A stretch of 64,000 nucleotides of DNA from Scylla paramamosain (taxonomy: Eukaryota > Arthropoda > Malacostraca > Decapoda > Portunidae), in the NCBI RefSeq assembly GCF_035594125.1, contig NW_026973708.1, positions 320,001-384,000 of the forward strand, read 5' to 3'. A model generated the notes under the pieces. The model had not been told where the DNA came from and made no database searches. It saw nothing but the letters and a program-made list of their open reading frames with translations. Positions 49,127 through 63,963 of this stretch are shown in pieces. A program made the position numbers and the translations under genes. The number at the start of each line of letters is the position of its first letter. Within the stretch, counting starts at the first letter, position 1.

Positions 49127-49833
49127 TGTTATGACCAGATCCAGCTCCTCTCCCAGCTGCCACTCCTTTGGTTCAACTTCTCCCTAAAGTACCTTTCTTG
49201 TAGCCTAGTGCAGGGCACAAACAATATGAATCCAGGCAATTGGCTGGTTACAAACAGCTATCAAGCCAAAAGGGAACGAAGTATACACTGCCAGCTTCTC
49301 CCAATAACTGCAAAAAGACTCATCGAGTCACGTTCTAGGGAGCTCAGGCAGCGAAGACACCACAATATGAGGGTATGATACCCTGAGGACTATCTCCCAT
49401 GTGACTAACCACCCACTGCCCAAAAGGATATTATATCACTATAAGCCTGAGATCAACTTGTCTTCAGTCCCTCTGATGACAGGCTCAAACTTCCTTAAAA
49501 CTGGAGAGCCTGGAGAAAGAGATGGTTGAACATAGACCTCCACATGAACTAGTTCTCTGGCAAAGACAAGGACACTAAGGACACATACAGTAACATTTAA
49601 CAAACACAAGAACACTCAAAACACAGGGATTTCATTAAAAGGGGAGAGGACAGGTGCATGTTCATTTCACATTGGACACCAGGACAAACTAGAACTGCGC
49701 ATGGAACCAATACTCACACACGCATGAGTGGCAAGACACAGGGCAAATGATGCCCTTCCAAATAATATTTAGAGCCGCCCAGATCACAGCCTCCTGTAGG
49801 GCCAAATAACAACAAGTAGAGTGAGGCATAACA
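49127..49833. mobile_element. possible solo LTR or LTR-like repeat
   Basis: Starts TGTTATGACC and ends GAGGCATAACA, so it has the TG...CA ends and a 7-bp terminal inversion (TGTTATG/CATAACA) seen in LTRs. About 707 bp, a normal LTR length, GC-richer than the surroundings. Evidence against: no matching flanking duplication (TATAT against CTATC) and no adjacent internal domain, primer site or second copy. Tentative. Confidence 0.3.
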
Positions 49834-51305
49834 CTATCATCTCCCATAGGTACTTTACAATTATGCCCCCTGTAATATTGCCTTAACACACCTGAAATGA
49901 CTAGCTCTAACTGTATGCCCTTTGCTTCTGCATGTCAGCTCACCACTGACTGGTGGGAGTGCATTGGTAGGAAGAGAGAAGACAAGGAATGGGCAGGGAT
50001 TTCCCATGAGAGAGAAGGTACAGAGTATGGGGAGAGAAGTGAGAGGAGAATGGTTGGGGATGAGAAACCTGGCCCACTCTGCATGCTATACTCAAAACTC
50101 ACAGCACTCATGCTTAGTTTAAAACAAAGGCTAAGTTATAAAAATTACTGTGTTTATTTGGGGGCTTGTGAAATTTTATTACCTTATAAGGGAGGGCAAC
50201 TCTTCTATTCATTATTTATCAACTACAGTTCTTGGGGATAAGAGGAAGTAAATGCAATTTTAAGGGGATTAAGTTCGGGTGGGTAACGCACAATTTTATA
50301 GAAATTATACATGGAACAGACATGAATTATCGCACACTGCCCACTCACTTTTTCCCTCTCTCTTTCTTTTCTCTCTATCTCTTCTTTCCATTCTTTCTCT
50401 CCTGCTTTCTCTTTCTTATATCTACTTCTATACTCTGTATAGTACTACTCATAATGATATATATGAGGAGCTGCTCAGGGAAATGCCCCAATGTGCCACA
50501 TCTAAAAATTATCAGAAAGCATAGTTTTAGTTTTCATAAAAATAACTGTTAATTATGTAGATTCTGAGATACTGGTATCATTTTCATTTCTTAAATGAAG
50601 CTTGATATGCATACTTTTGTTTCTGTAAACAATACAGTGATTGTACTTTTTGATTATCTTTGTAAATTAATTGTATTAGTATTGTAATAAAATACAATAA
50701 AGTTACTCAAAGCATTTCTTTTATTGTGATTCTGATCAGCTATGTAAACTAATTGCATTAGTATTGTAATAAAATATAAAATTATTTCAAATAATTTTTT
50801 ATTGTACTTTTTAATTAACTTTGTAAATTTATTGTATTAAAATTGTAATAAAATATGATGGAAAGTTATTCCAAGTAATTTTTATAAGTTATTGCCAAAT
50901 TTTGAGTGCATTTTTTGTGGGGTGACAAACACAATCATGATGGACACCAACACATATGTTTACATTCACTTATAAAAAGTAGAAACAAAAAAATTACATA
51001 TAAGCACAATAATTTTGCATTCTAAAAAAATACCTCTAGCAGCATCACAAGCAAGGGAAGTGGGGACAGAGCTGAGATACACATTGAGTGGCTGAGAGCA
51101 GTGCACAGTCTGCTGACTGGTGCTAGCTAGCTAGTATTTACAGTACACTGGACCCATTCTATTATGACTTTCTTTAGGTAAGTCATCACCAGATATCTAA
51201 GTTTAAGTACCTAAGGTTCTTTGTAGGAACTTTCAACTATGCTCCTAGATAAGCAAATTTCAGTATCCATACCTATAAAGTTAGAAATAGTGATTTCTAT
51301 GATAC
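49834..51305. other. unassigned sequence with a tandem triplication
   Basis: No exon assigned. It contains the triplicated block at 50640-50885 and a donor-like TTTAGGTAAGTC at 51173 without a supporting frame. Confidence 0.35.
50640..50885. repeat. three imperfect tandem units of about 80-90 bp
   Basis: Each unit contains a TTGTA or TTGTG start, CTTTGTAAA or CTATGTAAA, ATTGTATTAG or ATTGCATTAG, and TTGTAATAAAATA, then AAGTTA or AAATTA. AT-rich, non-coding. Confidence 0.85.
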
Positions 51306-51330
51306 ACACACACACACACACATACACACA
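51306..51330. repeat. short (AC)n
   Basis: About 24 bp AC next to the LINE fragment. Confidence 0.9.
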
Positions 51331-51334
51331 AGCA

Positions 51335-52343
<1,009 letters not shown>

Positions 52344-53545
52344 TATTTACCTAGTTGTATAGTACAGGGCTTGAGCAGGGCTCATAGTGTCCTGTCTCCA
52401 TATCTATATTTATCCAGCATTTCCTTAAATTTGTGCATGTTTGGTGCTGTAACAACCTCTTCATTTAGATCATTCCAGATATCCACAGTTCTATGTGGAA
52501 AACTGTACTTTTTGATGTCCCTCAAACACTGACTCTTCTTGATCTTCTTTGAGTGCCCTCTCATCCGTCCAGCTTCATCTTCTTCCAGCAACACCAGATT
52601 TTATACATCGTTATTAGATCTCCTCTTTTTCTTCTAACTTGCAAAGTTGGCAGTCCCATTTCCTTCAACCTCTCTTAGTATGTTAGGTCTTTCAGCTCCA
52701 GTACCATCTTTGTAGCTGCCCTCTGAATTCTTTCCAACTTCTTTATGTCTTTCTTCACATGCGGAGACCACACCACTGCTGCATATTCCAGTCTGGGACG
52801 TAGCATAGTGGCTATAATTTTTTTTTCATCATAGTCTTTTCCATGTAATGAAATGCCCTCCTAATATTTGTTAACATCCTGTAAATTGAGGCAAATATCT
52901 CAGTTATATACCATTCTGGTGCCAGGGTATCTTGAAAAGCCACTCCTAGGTCTTTTTCCTCCTTGCTCCTCATTATTACTTCCTCCCCCATTTTATAGTC
53001 CCATGCAGGTCTTCTTTTACTCTTTCCCAATTCTATCACATGGCATTTCTTAGCATTAAATTCCAATTTCCACTTCTTGCTCCACCCATAAATCTTGTCA
53101 ATATCTCTAAGCAACTCTATACAAACAACATGGCTCTTTATTACTCAACAATTTTGCATCAGCAGCAAACAGATTAATATATCTGGTCAAACCCTCCTGC
53201 ATATCATTGATGTATATTTGCAGCATAATGGGTGCTAACACTGACCCCTGTGGTACTCCACTTGTTACATTACTCCAACAGGTGTCCCTGATCACAGTTC
53301 TCATTTCTCTATTATTTAAGTAGTCTCTCATCCATTTTAGCATTGTTCCTCTCAGTCCTATATATTCCATCTTCCACAACAGTCTTTTATGTGGAACTTT
53401 ATCAAAAGCTGTTTTGATGTCCAAGTACACTGCATCTATCGACCCATCTCTGTTTTGTACTTCCTCTATTACTCTTAAATAGAAACTTAGTAAATTTGCC
53501 ACATATAACCTTCCTTTTCTGAAACCAAATTGACTTTGTTCTCTT

Positions 53546-53548
<3 letters not shown>
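52344..53548 (-). mobile_element. CR1-like LINE (variant A) with mutated active site
   Basis: Minus, high to low: LLSFYLRVIEEVQNRDGSI, VYLDIKTAFDKVPHKRLLW, SGVPQGSVLAPIMLQIYIND, then FAADAKLL where FADD is expected, KKCHVIELGKSKRRPAWDY, thumb, RGHSKKIKKSQCLRDIKKYS, MHKFKEMLDKYRYGDR and tail at 52346. The first Asp of the catalytic pair is Ala, so the RT is dead even apart from frameshifts. 5' cut by (GT)n. Confidence 0.85.

Positions 53549-53630
<82 letters not shown>
53549..53630. repeat. (GT)n microsatellite between LINE copies
   Basis: About 80 bp GT, running directly into a LINE tail (TATCTACCTAGTTG). Confidence 0.97.
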
Positions 53631-53631
<1 letters not shown>

Positions 53632-53731
53632 CTACCTAGTTGTGTTTTACAGGAGGGGAGTAATCTCATAGTATCCTGTCTCTATACCTATCCAGTTTGG
53701 TCTTAAAAGTACGGACAGTTACAGCACTGAC
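53631..53731 (-). mobile_element. CR1-like LINE terminal ~100 bp (variant C)
   Basis: Contains the variant-C block GGAGGGGAGTAATCTCATAG and TCCAGTTTGGTCTTAAAAG, matching 3340-3420 and 63.67-63.75 kb. Immediately followed by another LINE tail. Confidence 0.85.
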
Positions 53732-54990
<1,259 letters not shown>

Positions 54991-55088
54991 TCAAACAAAT
55001 TTCAATTGAGAATAAGACTCTCATAAGATATAAAGAAAATATGTTAAAGAAAATAATAAATGCTGACCTAGTGATCACATTTAATGAA

Positions 55089-55857
<769 letters not shown>

Positions 55858-55879
55858 TTGTGAGAGTGCATTTGGAGCA

Positions 55880-58180
55880 TAAGGCATCTAGTAGGAGGAG
55901 GAGGTAGTAGACACCTACCGAAATGATAATTACTCCCAGTGAGGTCTAAAGCACTGTTCAGGGGATGCTGAGAACTTATCATTAAACCCAGCTGTGACCT
56001 CAATGAACATTTCCCTTTCTGTCTCACAACACAAGGGGGCAGTCACAGCCTGCCCTCTAAAGACAACTCTCTTCCTCCACAGTTTTCCACCATCTGGCTA
56101 CGACTACAGAGTCACTCTCAAACTAAATTTATCTGTGCTGTATACCTTTCACCTAACTCCTCTGACTATAAGAAATTCTTTGACTACTTAACTTCCAAAG
56201 TGGAGCACATTCTGACCCTCTTCCCTTTTGCAGAGATCTCCATTCTTGGAGACTTCAATGTTCACCACCAGCTTTGGCTTTCCTCTCCCTTCACTGACCA
56301 TCCTGGTGAACTAGCCTTCAACTTTGCTATCCTCCATGACCTAGAGCAATTGGTGCAACACCCTACTCGTATTCCTGACCGTCTTGGAGATACGCCCAAC
56401 ATTCTTGACCTTTTCCTGATCTCTAATTCTTCTGCTTATGCTGTCACCCTTCCTTCTCCATTGGGCTCCTCCGATCACAATCTCATATCTGTATCTTGTC
56501 CTATCGCTCCAATCCCTCCTCAGGATCTCCCTAAGCGAAGGTGCTTCTGGAGTTTTGCCTCTGCTAGTTAGGGGGACCTGAGGAGGTATTTTGCTGATTT
56601 TCCTTGGAATGACTACTGCTTCCGTGTCAGAGATCCATCTTTGTGTGCTGAGCACATAACAGAGGTGATAGTGTCTTGCTTGTACCTTGCCTAGTCAAAA
56701 TCTTTCAGCTCTGTCTGTCAACATCTACCTTTCCTTCTTCCTGGAAGTTTGCCTACATTCAGCCTGTTTCTAAAAAGGGTGACCATTCTAATCCCACAAA
56801 CTACCGTCCTATTGCTTTAATTTCCTGCCTATCTAAAGATTCTTAAACATCTATCACTTCACAACCTTCTATCTGATTGCCAGTATGGGTTCCGTCAAGG
56901 CCGCTCTACTGGTGATCTTCTGGCTTTCCTTACTGAGTCTTGGTCATCCTCTTTTAGAGATCTTGGTGAAACTTTTGCTGTTGCCTTGGACATATCAAAA
57001 GCTTTTGATAGAATCTGGCACAAAGCTTTGATTTCCAAACTACCCTCCTATGGCTTCTATCCTTCTCTCTCTAACTTCATTTCAAGTTTCCTTTCTGACT
57101 GCTCTATTGCTGCTGTGGTAGACGGTCACTGTTCTTTTTCTAAATCTATTAACAGTGGTGTTCTTCAGGGTTCTGTCCTGTCATCCACTCTCTTCTTATT
57201 ATTCATTAATGATCTTCTAAACCAAACTTCTTGTAATATCCACTCATACGCTGATGATACCACCCTACACTTTTCCACGTCCTTTCACAGACGTCCAACC
57301 CTTCAGGAGATAAACATTTCACGCAGAGAAGCCACGGAATGCTTGGCTTCTGATCTTTCTAAAATTTCCGACTGGGGCAGAGCAAACTTGGTATTGTTCA
57401 ATGCCTCAAAAAATCAATTCCTCCATCTATCAACTCGACACAACCTTCCAGACAATTATCCCCTCTTCTTCAATGACACTCAACTGTCCCCCTCTTCTAC
57501 ACTGAACATCCTTGGTCTGTCCTTTACTTATAATCTGAACTGGAAACTTCATATCTCATCTCTAGCTAAAACAGCTTCTATGAAGTTAGGCGTTCTGAGA
57601 CGTCTCCGCCAGTTTTTCTCACCCACCCAGCTGCTAACTCTGTACAAGGGCCTTATCTGTCCATGTATGGAGTATACTTCACATGTCTAGGGGGTTCCAC
57701 TCATACTGCTCTTCTAGACAGAGTGCAATCAAAAGCTTTTTATCTCATCATCTCCTCTCCTCTAACTGACTGTCTTCAGCCTCTCTCTCACCGCCGCAAT
57801 GTTGCATCTCTAGCTGTCTTCTACTGCTATTTTCATGCTAACTGCTCTTCTGATCTTGCTAACTGCATGCCTCCCCTCCTCCCGCGGCCTCGCTGCACAA
57901 GACTTTCTTCTTTCTCTCGCCCCTATTCTGTCCACTTCTCTACCGCAAGAGTTAACCAGTATTCTCAATCATTCATCCCTTTCTCTGGTAAATTCTGGAA
58001 CTCCCTGCCTGCTTCTGTATTTCCACCTTCCTATGACTTGAATTCCTTCAAGGAGGTTTCAAGACACTTATTCATCAATTTTTGACTACTGCTTTGACCC
58101 TTTTATGGGACTGGCATTTCAGTGGGCATTTTTTTTATTGGATTTTTGTTGCCCTAGGCCAGTGTCCCTCCTACATGAAC
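55880..58180 (+). mobile_element. jockey-like LINE, nearly end-to-end but internally deleted
   Basis: 5' region begins near AGTAGGAGGAGGAGGTAGTA and CCTACCGAAATGATAATTAC. Endonuclease part: [112 protein letters not shown] (intact). C-terminus: FHANCSSDLANCMPP, FIPFSGKFWNSLP. The N-terminal endonuclease and the link to RT are missing. Ends TTGTTGCCCTAGGCCAGTGT and CCTCCTACATGAA, without a poly(A). Confidence 0.85.
56986..57690 (+). pseudogene. jockey-like reverse transcriptase core
   Basis: A 234-codon open frame covering RT palm and thumb: MDISKAFDRIWHKAL (first catalytic Asp region), GVLQGSVLSSTLF, SYADDTTLHF (catalytic Asp pair), [38 protein letters not shown]. It ends at a stop created at SHV-stop-GG where the family normally reads SHVWGG. 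The remaining C-terminus (57663-58085) is in another frame. Confidence 0.85.
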
Positions 58181-58194
58181 TGTTTACTTCCTGA

Positions 58195-59305
58195 AGGGTT
58201 GGATGTCTATGAAAAGACCTGGAAAAGTACAGGGTGGTATTATCAGCATAGGAGTGGATAGGACAAGAAGTTTGGTTTAGAAGATCATTGATGAATAATA
58301 GGAAGAGAGTAGATGACAGGACAGAACCCTGAGGAACACCACTGTTAATAGATTTAGGAAAGGACAGTGACTTTTTACCACAGCAACAATAGAACAGTCA
58401 GAAAAGAGACTTGAGATGAAGTTACGGAGAAAAGGATAGAAGCCATATGTGGGTAGTTTGGAAATCAAAGCCTTGTGGCAGACTCTATCAAAAGCTTTTG
58501 ATATGTCTAAGGCAACAGCAAAAGTTTCATCAAAATCCCTAAAAGAGGATGATCAAGACTCAATAAGGAAAGCCAAAAGATCACCAGTAGAACAGCCTTG
58601 ACAGAACCCATACTGGCAATTAGATAGAAGGTTGTGAAGTGATAGGTGTTTCAGAATCTCATTGTTGAGGATAGATTCAAAACTTTAGAAAGGCAAGAAA
58701 TTAAAGCAATAGGACTGTAGTTTGAGGGATTAGAATGGTCATCCTTTTTAGGGACAGGCTGAATGTAGGCAAACTTTCTGCAAGAAGGAAGGGTAGATGT
58801 TGATAGACAGAGTTGAAAGAATTTGACTAGGCAAGGTGCAAGCACAGAGGCACAGTTTCATTGAACAATAGGAGGGAGTCCATCACATCCATAAGCCTTC
58901 CAAGGGTTTAGGCCAATGAGACCATAGTAAATATCACTGCAAAGGATTTTAATGATGGGTAGAATGAAGTAGTCAGAGGGTGGAGGAGAGGGGGGAACAA
59001 GCTCTGAATCATCCAAGGTAAAGTTTTTAGCAAAGGTTTGAGTGAAGAGTTCAGCTTTAGAAATAGATTAGATGGCAGTGTTGCCATCAGCTCGAAATAA
59101 AGGAGGGAAAGATGAAGAAGCAAAGTTATTGGAGATGTTTTTGGCGAGGTGCCAGAAGTCATAAGAGGAGTTAGATCTTGACAGATTTTGACACTTGCTG
59201 TTAATGGAGAACAGACACTTGTTTAGATCATGGTGATACAGGTTGGTCCAGTTGGACAAAGCCTGTGTTAACTTGTGCTTTACAGGAAATGAACAGGTCA
59301 GACTT
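58195..59305 (-). mobile_element. jockey-like LINE, inverted, RT to upstream region
   Basis: Minus, high to low: a QNLSRSNSSYDFWHLAKNIS segment, LKPLLKTLPWMIQSLFPPL-type text, FFQLCLSTSTLPSCRKFAYI, QPVPKKDDHSNPSNYSPIAL, SKLPTYGFYPFLRNFISSLF, and at 58195-58260 the active-site region. It stops just past that box, with no C-terminus or tail. This copy retains the endonuclease-RT linker that the adjacent plus copy has lost. Confidence 0.8.
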
Positions 59306-59383
59306 GATTATATTTACACTGTTTATGTATATGTACATATAAAGAACTTATTTGTCAATATGATATAGAACTAAATTTTGATA

Positions 59384-59385
<2 letters not shown>

Positions 59386-59434
<49 letters not shown>
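59386..59434. repeat. poly(A) tract, about 49 bp, then T-rich
   Basis: Homopolymer A followed by GGCC and a T-rich (TTTTA)n tract to 59490; may be a retroposon end. Confidence 0.9.
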
Positions 59435-59437
<3 letters not shown>

Positions 59438-59490
59438 CTTTTTTTGTTTTTTTTATTTTTATTTTTATTTTATTTTTATTTTTTTTTCTT

Positions 59491-59838
59491 GGGGGTGAGT
59501 TTTTTAATGCCAACCCTCCTCATGGCCTCATACTACACTTCAGGAACCCTGTCACTGGTTTACCTCTGTTGCTTCATTATGAGACTGCTCCCTACTTCAC
59601 AGCTACTCTAATCCTGAGACTACAGGAGATGCAGGGTACTTCCTATAGAGTGTCCCACACTCCAACTATGTCCATACACTAATGGGCACCACACCCCCTC
59701 CCAAGAGTTGACAAGACCACATCATTTTCATACACTCACCACTGTTACTCTCCATTCACTTCTTCACACACAATTGCTTTCTTGCCTTGACAAGTCTGTA
59801 TACACTTATGTTTATATAAAAAAGAAATATTTACTCAC
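59491..59838. other. intron, unassigned
   Basis: Intron side of exon B; no element recognised. Confidence 0.35.
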
Positions 59839-59919
59839 CCTCTCTAGTTCTGCAACCTTTTGCATGCGTCCATCCAACTCTCTCCGGATAGCTGCAGCTT
59901 GTTCATCTTGGCTGTTCAG
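59839..59919 (-). CDS. host-gene exon B, unidentified protein
   Basis: 81-bp exon on minus. Acceptor TATATTACCAG before CTGAAC; donor GAGAGG followed by GTGAGTAA. Encodes 27 residues, LNSQDEQAAAIRRELDGRMQ then KVAELER, in phase 0 at both ends, exactly compatible with exon A's phase-0 end. Charged heptad-like pattern (I-x-x-x-L-x-x-x-M-x-x-V-x-x-L) suggests coiled coil. No transposon motif. A real internal exon is the simplest reading. Confidence 0.7.
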
Positions 59920-59997
59920 CTGGTAATATAAACAAGGATAGTCAATGGTAAGAAGGTAATGAAAAATAGAACACCAACCTAATTTTCTGCCATCTCA

Positions 59998-60505
59998 CTT
60001 TGAATTTACTCTTAGACCTCATACCTAACTCCTCTAACTATTGAAAATTCTTCAGCTATTTAACTTTCAAAGTGGAGCACATCCTGATTCATTTCCTTTT
60101 TGTGAAGATATCCATTCTTGGAGATCTCAGTGTTCACCACCAGCTTTGGTTATCACCTCCCTTCACTGAACAATCAAGTGAGCTTATGTTAAACTTTGCT
60201 ATCCTTCATGACCTAAAGCAATTAGTGTAACACCCTCTCCATCTTGAAGATATGACCAACATTCTCGATCTTTTCCTAACATCTAATTTTGTTACTGTCT
60301 TCTCTTCTGGGCTCCTCCTATCTTAACCTCATATTTGTACCTTGCCCTGTCACTCCAAATCCTCCTCAAGATCCTCCAGAGCCAAGGTGCCTCTGATGTT
60401 TTGCCTCCATTAATAAGGGAGACCTGAAGAGGCATTATTGTGATTTACGACTGAATAATTACTGCTTCCATGTAAGGGAACCATCTCTGTATTCCTGAGT
60501 CAAGT
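59998..60505 (+). mobile_element. jockey-like LINE endonuclease fragment
   Basis: No long frame, but nucleotide sequence follows 56140-56640 closely: AAGTGGAGCACATCCTGA, ATCCATTCTTGGAGATCTCA, GTTCACCACCAGCTTTGGTT, and CCATCTCTGT at its end. It lies inside the intron between exons A and B. Several indels; dead. Confidence 0.8.
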
Positions 60506-61165
60506 ACACATGACTAATTCATCTCCATGTTGTTAATAAAGTCTGGTTTGGCATAAATATGGAATTATAAAATTCAAATACATTTTTTTTTTTAGTTCAG
60601 GACAATAGTATATAAATAAAAATAAAAACTAAGAAACCAAGTGATGGGTAAGATGGCCCCACCAGCACAGCAGCAGCAGCAACAGCCAGACTTGGAAACT
60701 AGACTAACAGAATCCAGATATCATATATAGAGGCAGGGCAAACTAAGAACTGAGGAACATATGAGCATAAAAAAAAAAAAAAAAATGGGGAGAACACAAT
60801 CAAATATACCAACACCATTTATCTAATTTCAAAAGGAAAACCATATAACCTATAACTCTCACATTCTCTACATAATTACCTATTCAAAGGAGGATTGGTG
60901 TTGCTATTTTTGCTCCAATATACATGTTTGTCATCAAAACCTAACTTTTCTTTTTATGATCTTACAAATAACTATTATTGATACATGCTATATCAGAACA
61001 TATATACTTCAAACAGGAATTAATAATTTCTAAAATATTTTCCACAACATATTTTGTCTAACATGGATTACTTGAGAAGTTTTTTCATGTATTATTCAGC
61101 TGATCACAAAATACATAGTTAAATCACATAGTAAATGATAGAGTAGGGAAGTACAAAGTGCCCAC
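60506..61165. other. intron, mostly unassigned
   Basis: A short CAG-rich patch (60667-60690) and an A18 run (60769-60786). No gene seen besides the flanking exons. Confidence 0.4.
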
Positions 61166-61314
61166 CTGAAGTGCATTGAACAGCAGCTGGTGCTCAAATT
61201 TCTTGATGCCTAAGATTTGCTGAAACATGTCAAAGAGTTGCTCTTTAGGCATAATGAGCTCACTGTTGAGCGGTTGCTGCATCCGACCTGGCCTCTTGCT
61301 GTCTTCTTCACCTG
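61166..61314 (-). CDS. host-gene exon A, unidentified protein
   Basis: 149-bp exon on minus. Acceptor TTCTTGATTCAG before CAGGTGAAG (a second AG three bases on gives a NAGNAG-type alternative). Donor CTTCAG followed by GTGGGC. The open frame reads [49 protein letters not shown]. Starts one base into a codon, ends in phase 0, matching exon B. The Met-Pro then amphipathic helix pattern looks like a folded helical domain. I do not recognise the protein. Confidence 0.7.
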
Positions 61315-62682
61315 CTGAATCAAGAATAATCTAATCAATCCTTTGAACTAAAGCAGTGTGTGACTAAACAGCAGAAGAAAGGAATTCTGAAATTTGATCC
61401 AGTAACTGAAAACATACAAACTTGTGTGACAACACTGGAGGCAGGTTATTTTTAGGTAGCAGTAACATGATTCTGAAGCCACACAGGGTACTCATCACCA
61501 GCCAGTATTAACTTTGCTTCATTACACAATCAACCAGTATTAACTTTGCTTCATTACACAATCTCAGTGTTCTGTGTTACTGCTCAAGACAAAACATTTT
61601 GTAGGGACAATGAAAATAGCCTCTCCCTGGACATGAAGGCAGAAACCTGTGGCACCACCTCAGTTTTAACAGAGGTGGATGTCAGTGTAGAAGGCAAGTC
61701 AAACAAAAACTGTCACTAAAGCAACAAGATCACATATATTGATGTTGATAAATTGAGGTAGAAGAGCTTCAAATTGATATATTGTTGCAAAATGGATAAC
61801 AAGAGAAATTACCAGTATAGCTTGGATGATGGCTCATTATAAATAACTATGACTATGGGTAATATCTAAGTGCTTAAAATGTCAAATGGAATGAAAATCA
61901 AACACTGATTAGAGCTGCAAAATATACTGGAAGTATCTAGGCATATGAACAAAAGTTAATCATTAGCACTGATAAACAATGTAATTTAGAAGACCAAAGC
62001 AATATGAAAAAAATAACTAGGTCACACAAATCAAGACTGGATAGAGCAAGTAGCCAAAAAGGTGTGCAAGATGGGAGATATCAATGCTTCCTGATAAAGT
62101 GATCCTATCATCACCCAATGGAGATATTTGTGCAAGGGAGAGAAATTAAAGCACATAACCAAGAAATATACATCTAAAACTACAAAGATCCTTAAAGGAA
62201 GAATATGAATATCAATAGTTAAGAAGAGAAATCAATTTATCTACTGCAAAAAATGAGAATAATAATTAAAAAATAGAAACTATAGATATAACACATATCT
62301 AGCATAAATATTCATAATCATCAGAAATTAGAGGAGAGGGATGGCTTGACTTTACTTATGAAGAAACACAAGAAGTGAAAGCAGATGCTTAGTCACAGTT
62401 TTTGTGATCATCACTGGGAGCAAACCTTCCACCACCAACAACAGTTTTGTTGTGACAAAACACTTTTTTGTGTCTTTATATTATTTTGTGTCTTTATATT
62501 ATTACTAAGGAAAGATGCTTCATACTATGATCATCAATAAGTAAGATGTATTACTATGAATATCATTTGATTCACAAGTAGCCTCTGAAAAAAAAAAGTA
62601 GATGAATGGGGATAGGTAATCCAAACACAATAAAGGCAAAAAGTCTAGTCATTCACAAATTTGGCAAAAGATTAATTTTTTT
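61315..62682. other. intron or upstream sequence, unassigned
   Basis: Includes a 32-bp tandem duplication at 61502-61563 (CCAGTATTAACTTTGCTTCA in each copy) and a short duplication TTTTGTGTCTTTATATTATT at 62464-62503. No further exon found. Confidence 0.4.
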
Positions 62683-62729
62683 TCTTTTCTTTTCTTTCTT
62701 TTCTTTTTTTTTTTTTTGTGTGTGTGTGT
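62683..62729. repeat. T-rich CTTTT tract then (GT)n
   Basis: Imperfect TTTTC units, T14, then 12 bp GT adjoining a LINE tail. Confidence 0.9.
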
Positions 62730-63650
62730 AATTACCTAGTTGTAATTTACAGGGCCTGATCTATGCTCATGTGGTCCCGTCTCCATATCTACACTTGTCC
62801 ATCTTTTCCTGGAAGTTGTGTACACTTGTTACTGATACTACCTCCTCACTTAGCTTGCTCCAAACTTTCCCATTTTATATGCCCATTTTAGTCTCCTCAC
62901 TTTTTTCCCATTTCTATTACAAGACATTTTTTTTTCACATTAAATTCCATCTCCCATTTCTTACCCCCATCCCAAATTTTATTCAAATTATCTTATAGAA
63001 TTTCACAATCTTTGTTGTTTCTTATATGTCTTTGTGATTTTGCATCACCTGCAAGCTAACTCATGTAACTCTTTACTACTTCAGGCATATCATTTATGTT
63101 GATTAGGAAAAGTATTGGTGCTAGCAATGATCTTTGTGGTACTCCACTATTTACTTTTCTCCATTTTGATTTTACATCTTTTACTACTGTTCTCATTTTT
63201 CTTCCCTTAAGTAGCCTTTCATCCTGTTTAATATTTTTTCTATTTAATCCTCCCACATTTTCTAGCTTCCATAGTAGCCTGTAGTGGGGAACTTTGTCCA
63301 AAGGTTTTTTTTAGATCTAAATACACACAGTCTACCCATCCATCCCTTTCCTATGTTATATCAGTCACTTTTGAATAGAAGCTCATCAAATTTGTTATAT
63401 ATGATCGTTTTTGTCTAAAGCCATACTGTTTTCCTGTTATTATATCATGCTTCTCTAGAAATTTTGTCCACTGCTTCTTTATCACTTTTTCACAGATCAT
63501 ACATACTAAGTTGGTCATTGATAGTTTAGTGGTTCTTCTTTCTTTACACTTTTATAAATTGGCACTATGTCTGCTCTCTTCCATTCCCCAGGCACTCTTC
63601 AAGTTGATAATGAGAACTTTTTTTATGTCATATACTGGTTCAATTAAATA
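62726..63650 (-). mobile_element. CR1-like LINE (variant E), internally deleted
   Basis: Minus, high to low: KKQWTKFLEKHDIITGKQYG, FRQKRS, DKVPHYRLLWKLENVGGL, SGVPQRSLLAPILFLININD, active site degraded to AGDAK, a CLVIEMGKK block, then directly the extreme C-terminus and tail at 62730. The thumb is missing between about 62870 and 62890. 5' truncated at 63650 by the next LINE tail. Confidence 0.8.
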
Positions 63651-63654
63651 TGTG

Positions 63655-63960
63655 TATTTACATAGTTTACCTAGTTGTGGTTTACAGGAGGGAAGTAATG
63701 TCATAGTATCCCATCTCTGTATCTATCTAGTTTGGTCTTAAAAGCATTGACAGTTACGGCATTGACAATGTCTTCACTGAGTTCATTCCATTTGTTCACA
63801 CTTCTGTGAGGAAAACTATACTTCTTAATGTCTCTTCTACAGTTAACTTTCTTCAGCTTCTTATTGTGTCCCCTTGTACTCTGTGTGTCTAGATTTATAA
63901 AACCTTCTTTGTCCACATTTTCCATACCATTTTATCATTCTATAAATGTTTATTAAATCT

Positions 63961-63963
<3 letters not shown>
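63655..63963 (-). mobile_element. CR1-like LINE 3' end (variant C)
   Basis: Open 74-codon minus frame: DTQSTRGHNKKLKKVNCRRD, IKKYSFPHRSVNKWNELSED, VNAFKTKLDRYRDGIL. Near-identical to 3376-3627. Tail TTTACCTAGTTGTGG at 63668. Confidence 0.85.

Noticed and set aside
49897..50241. 114-codon plus frame
   Set aside because: No recognisable domain or codon bias; low-confidence chance ORF.
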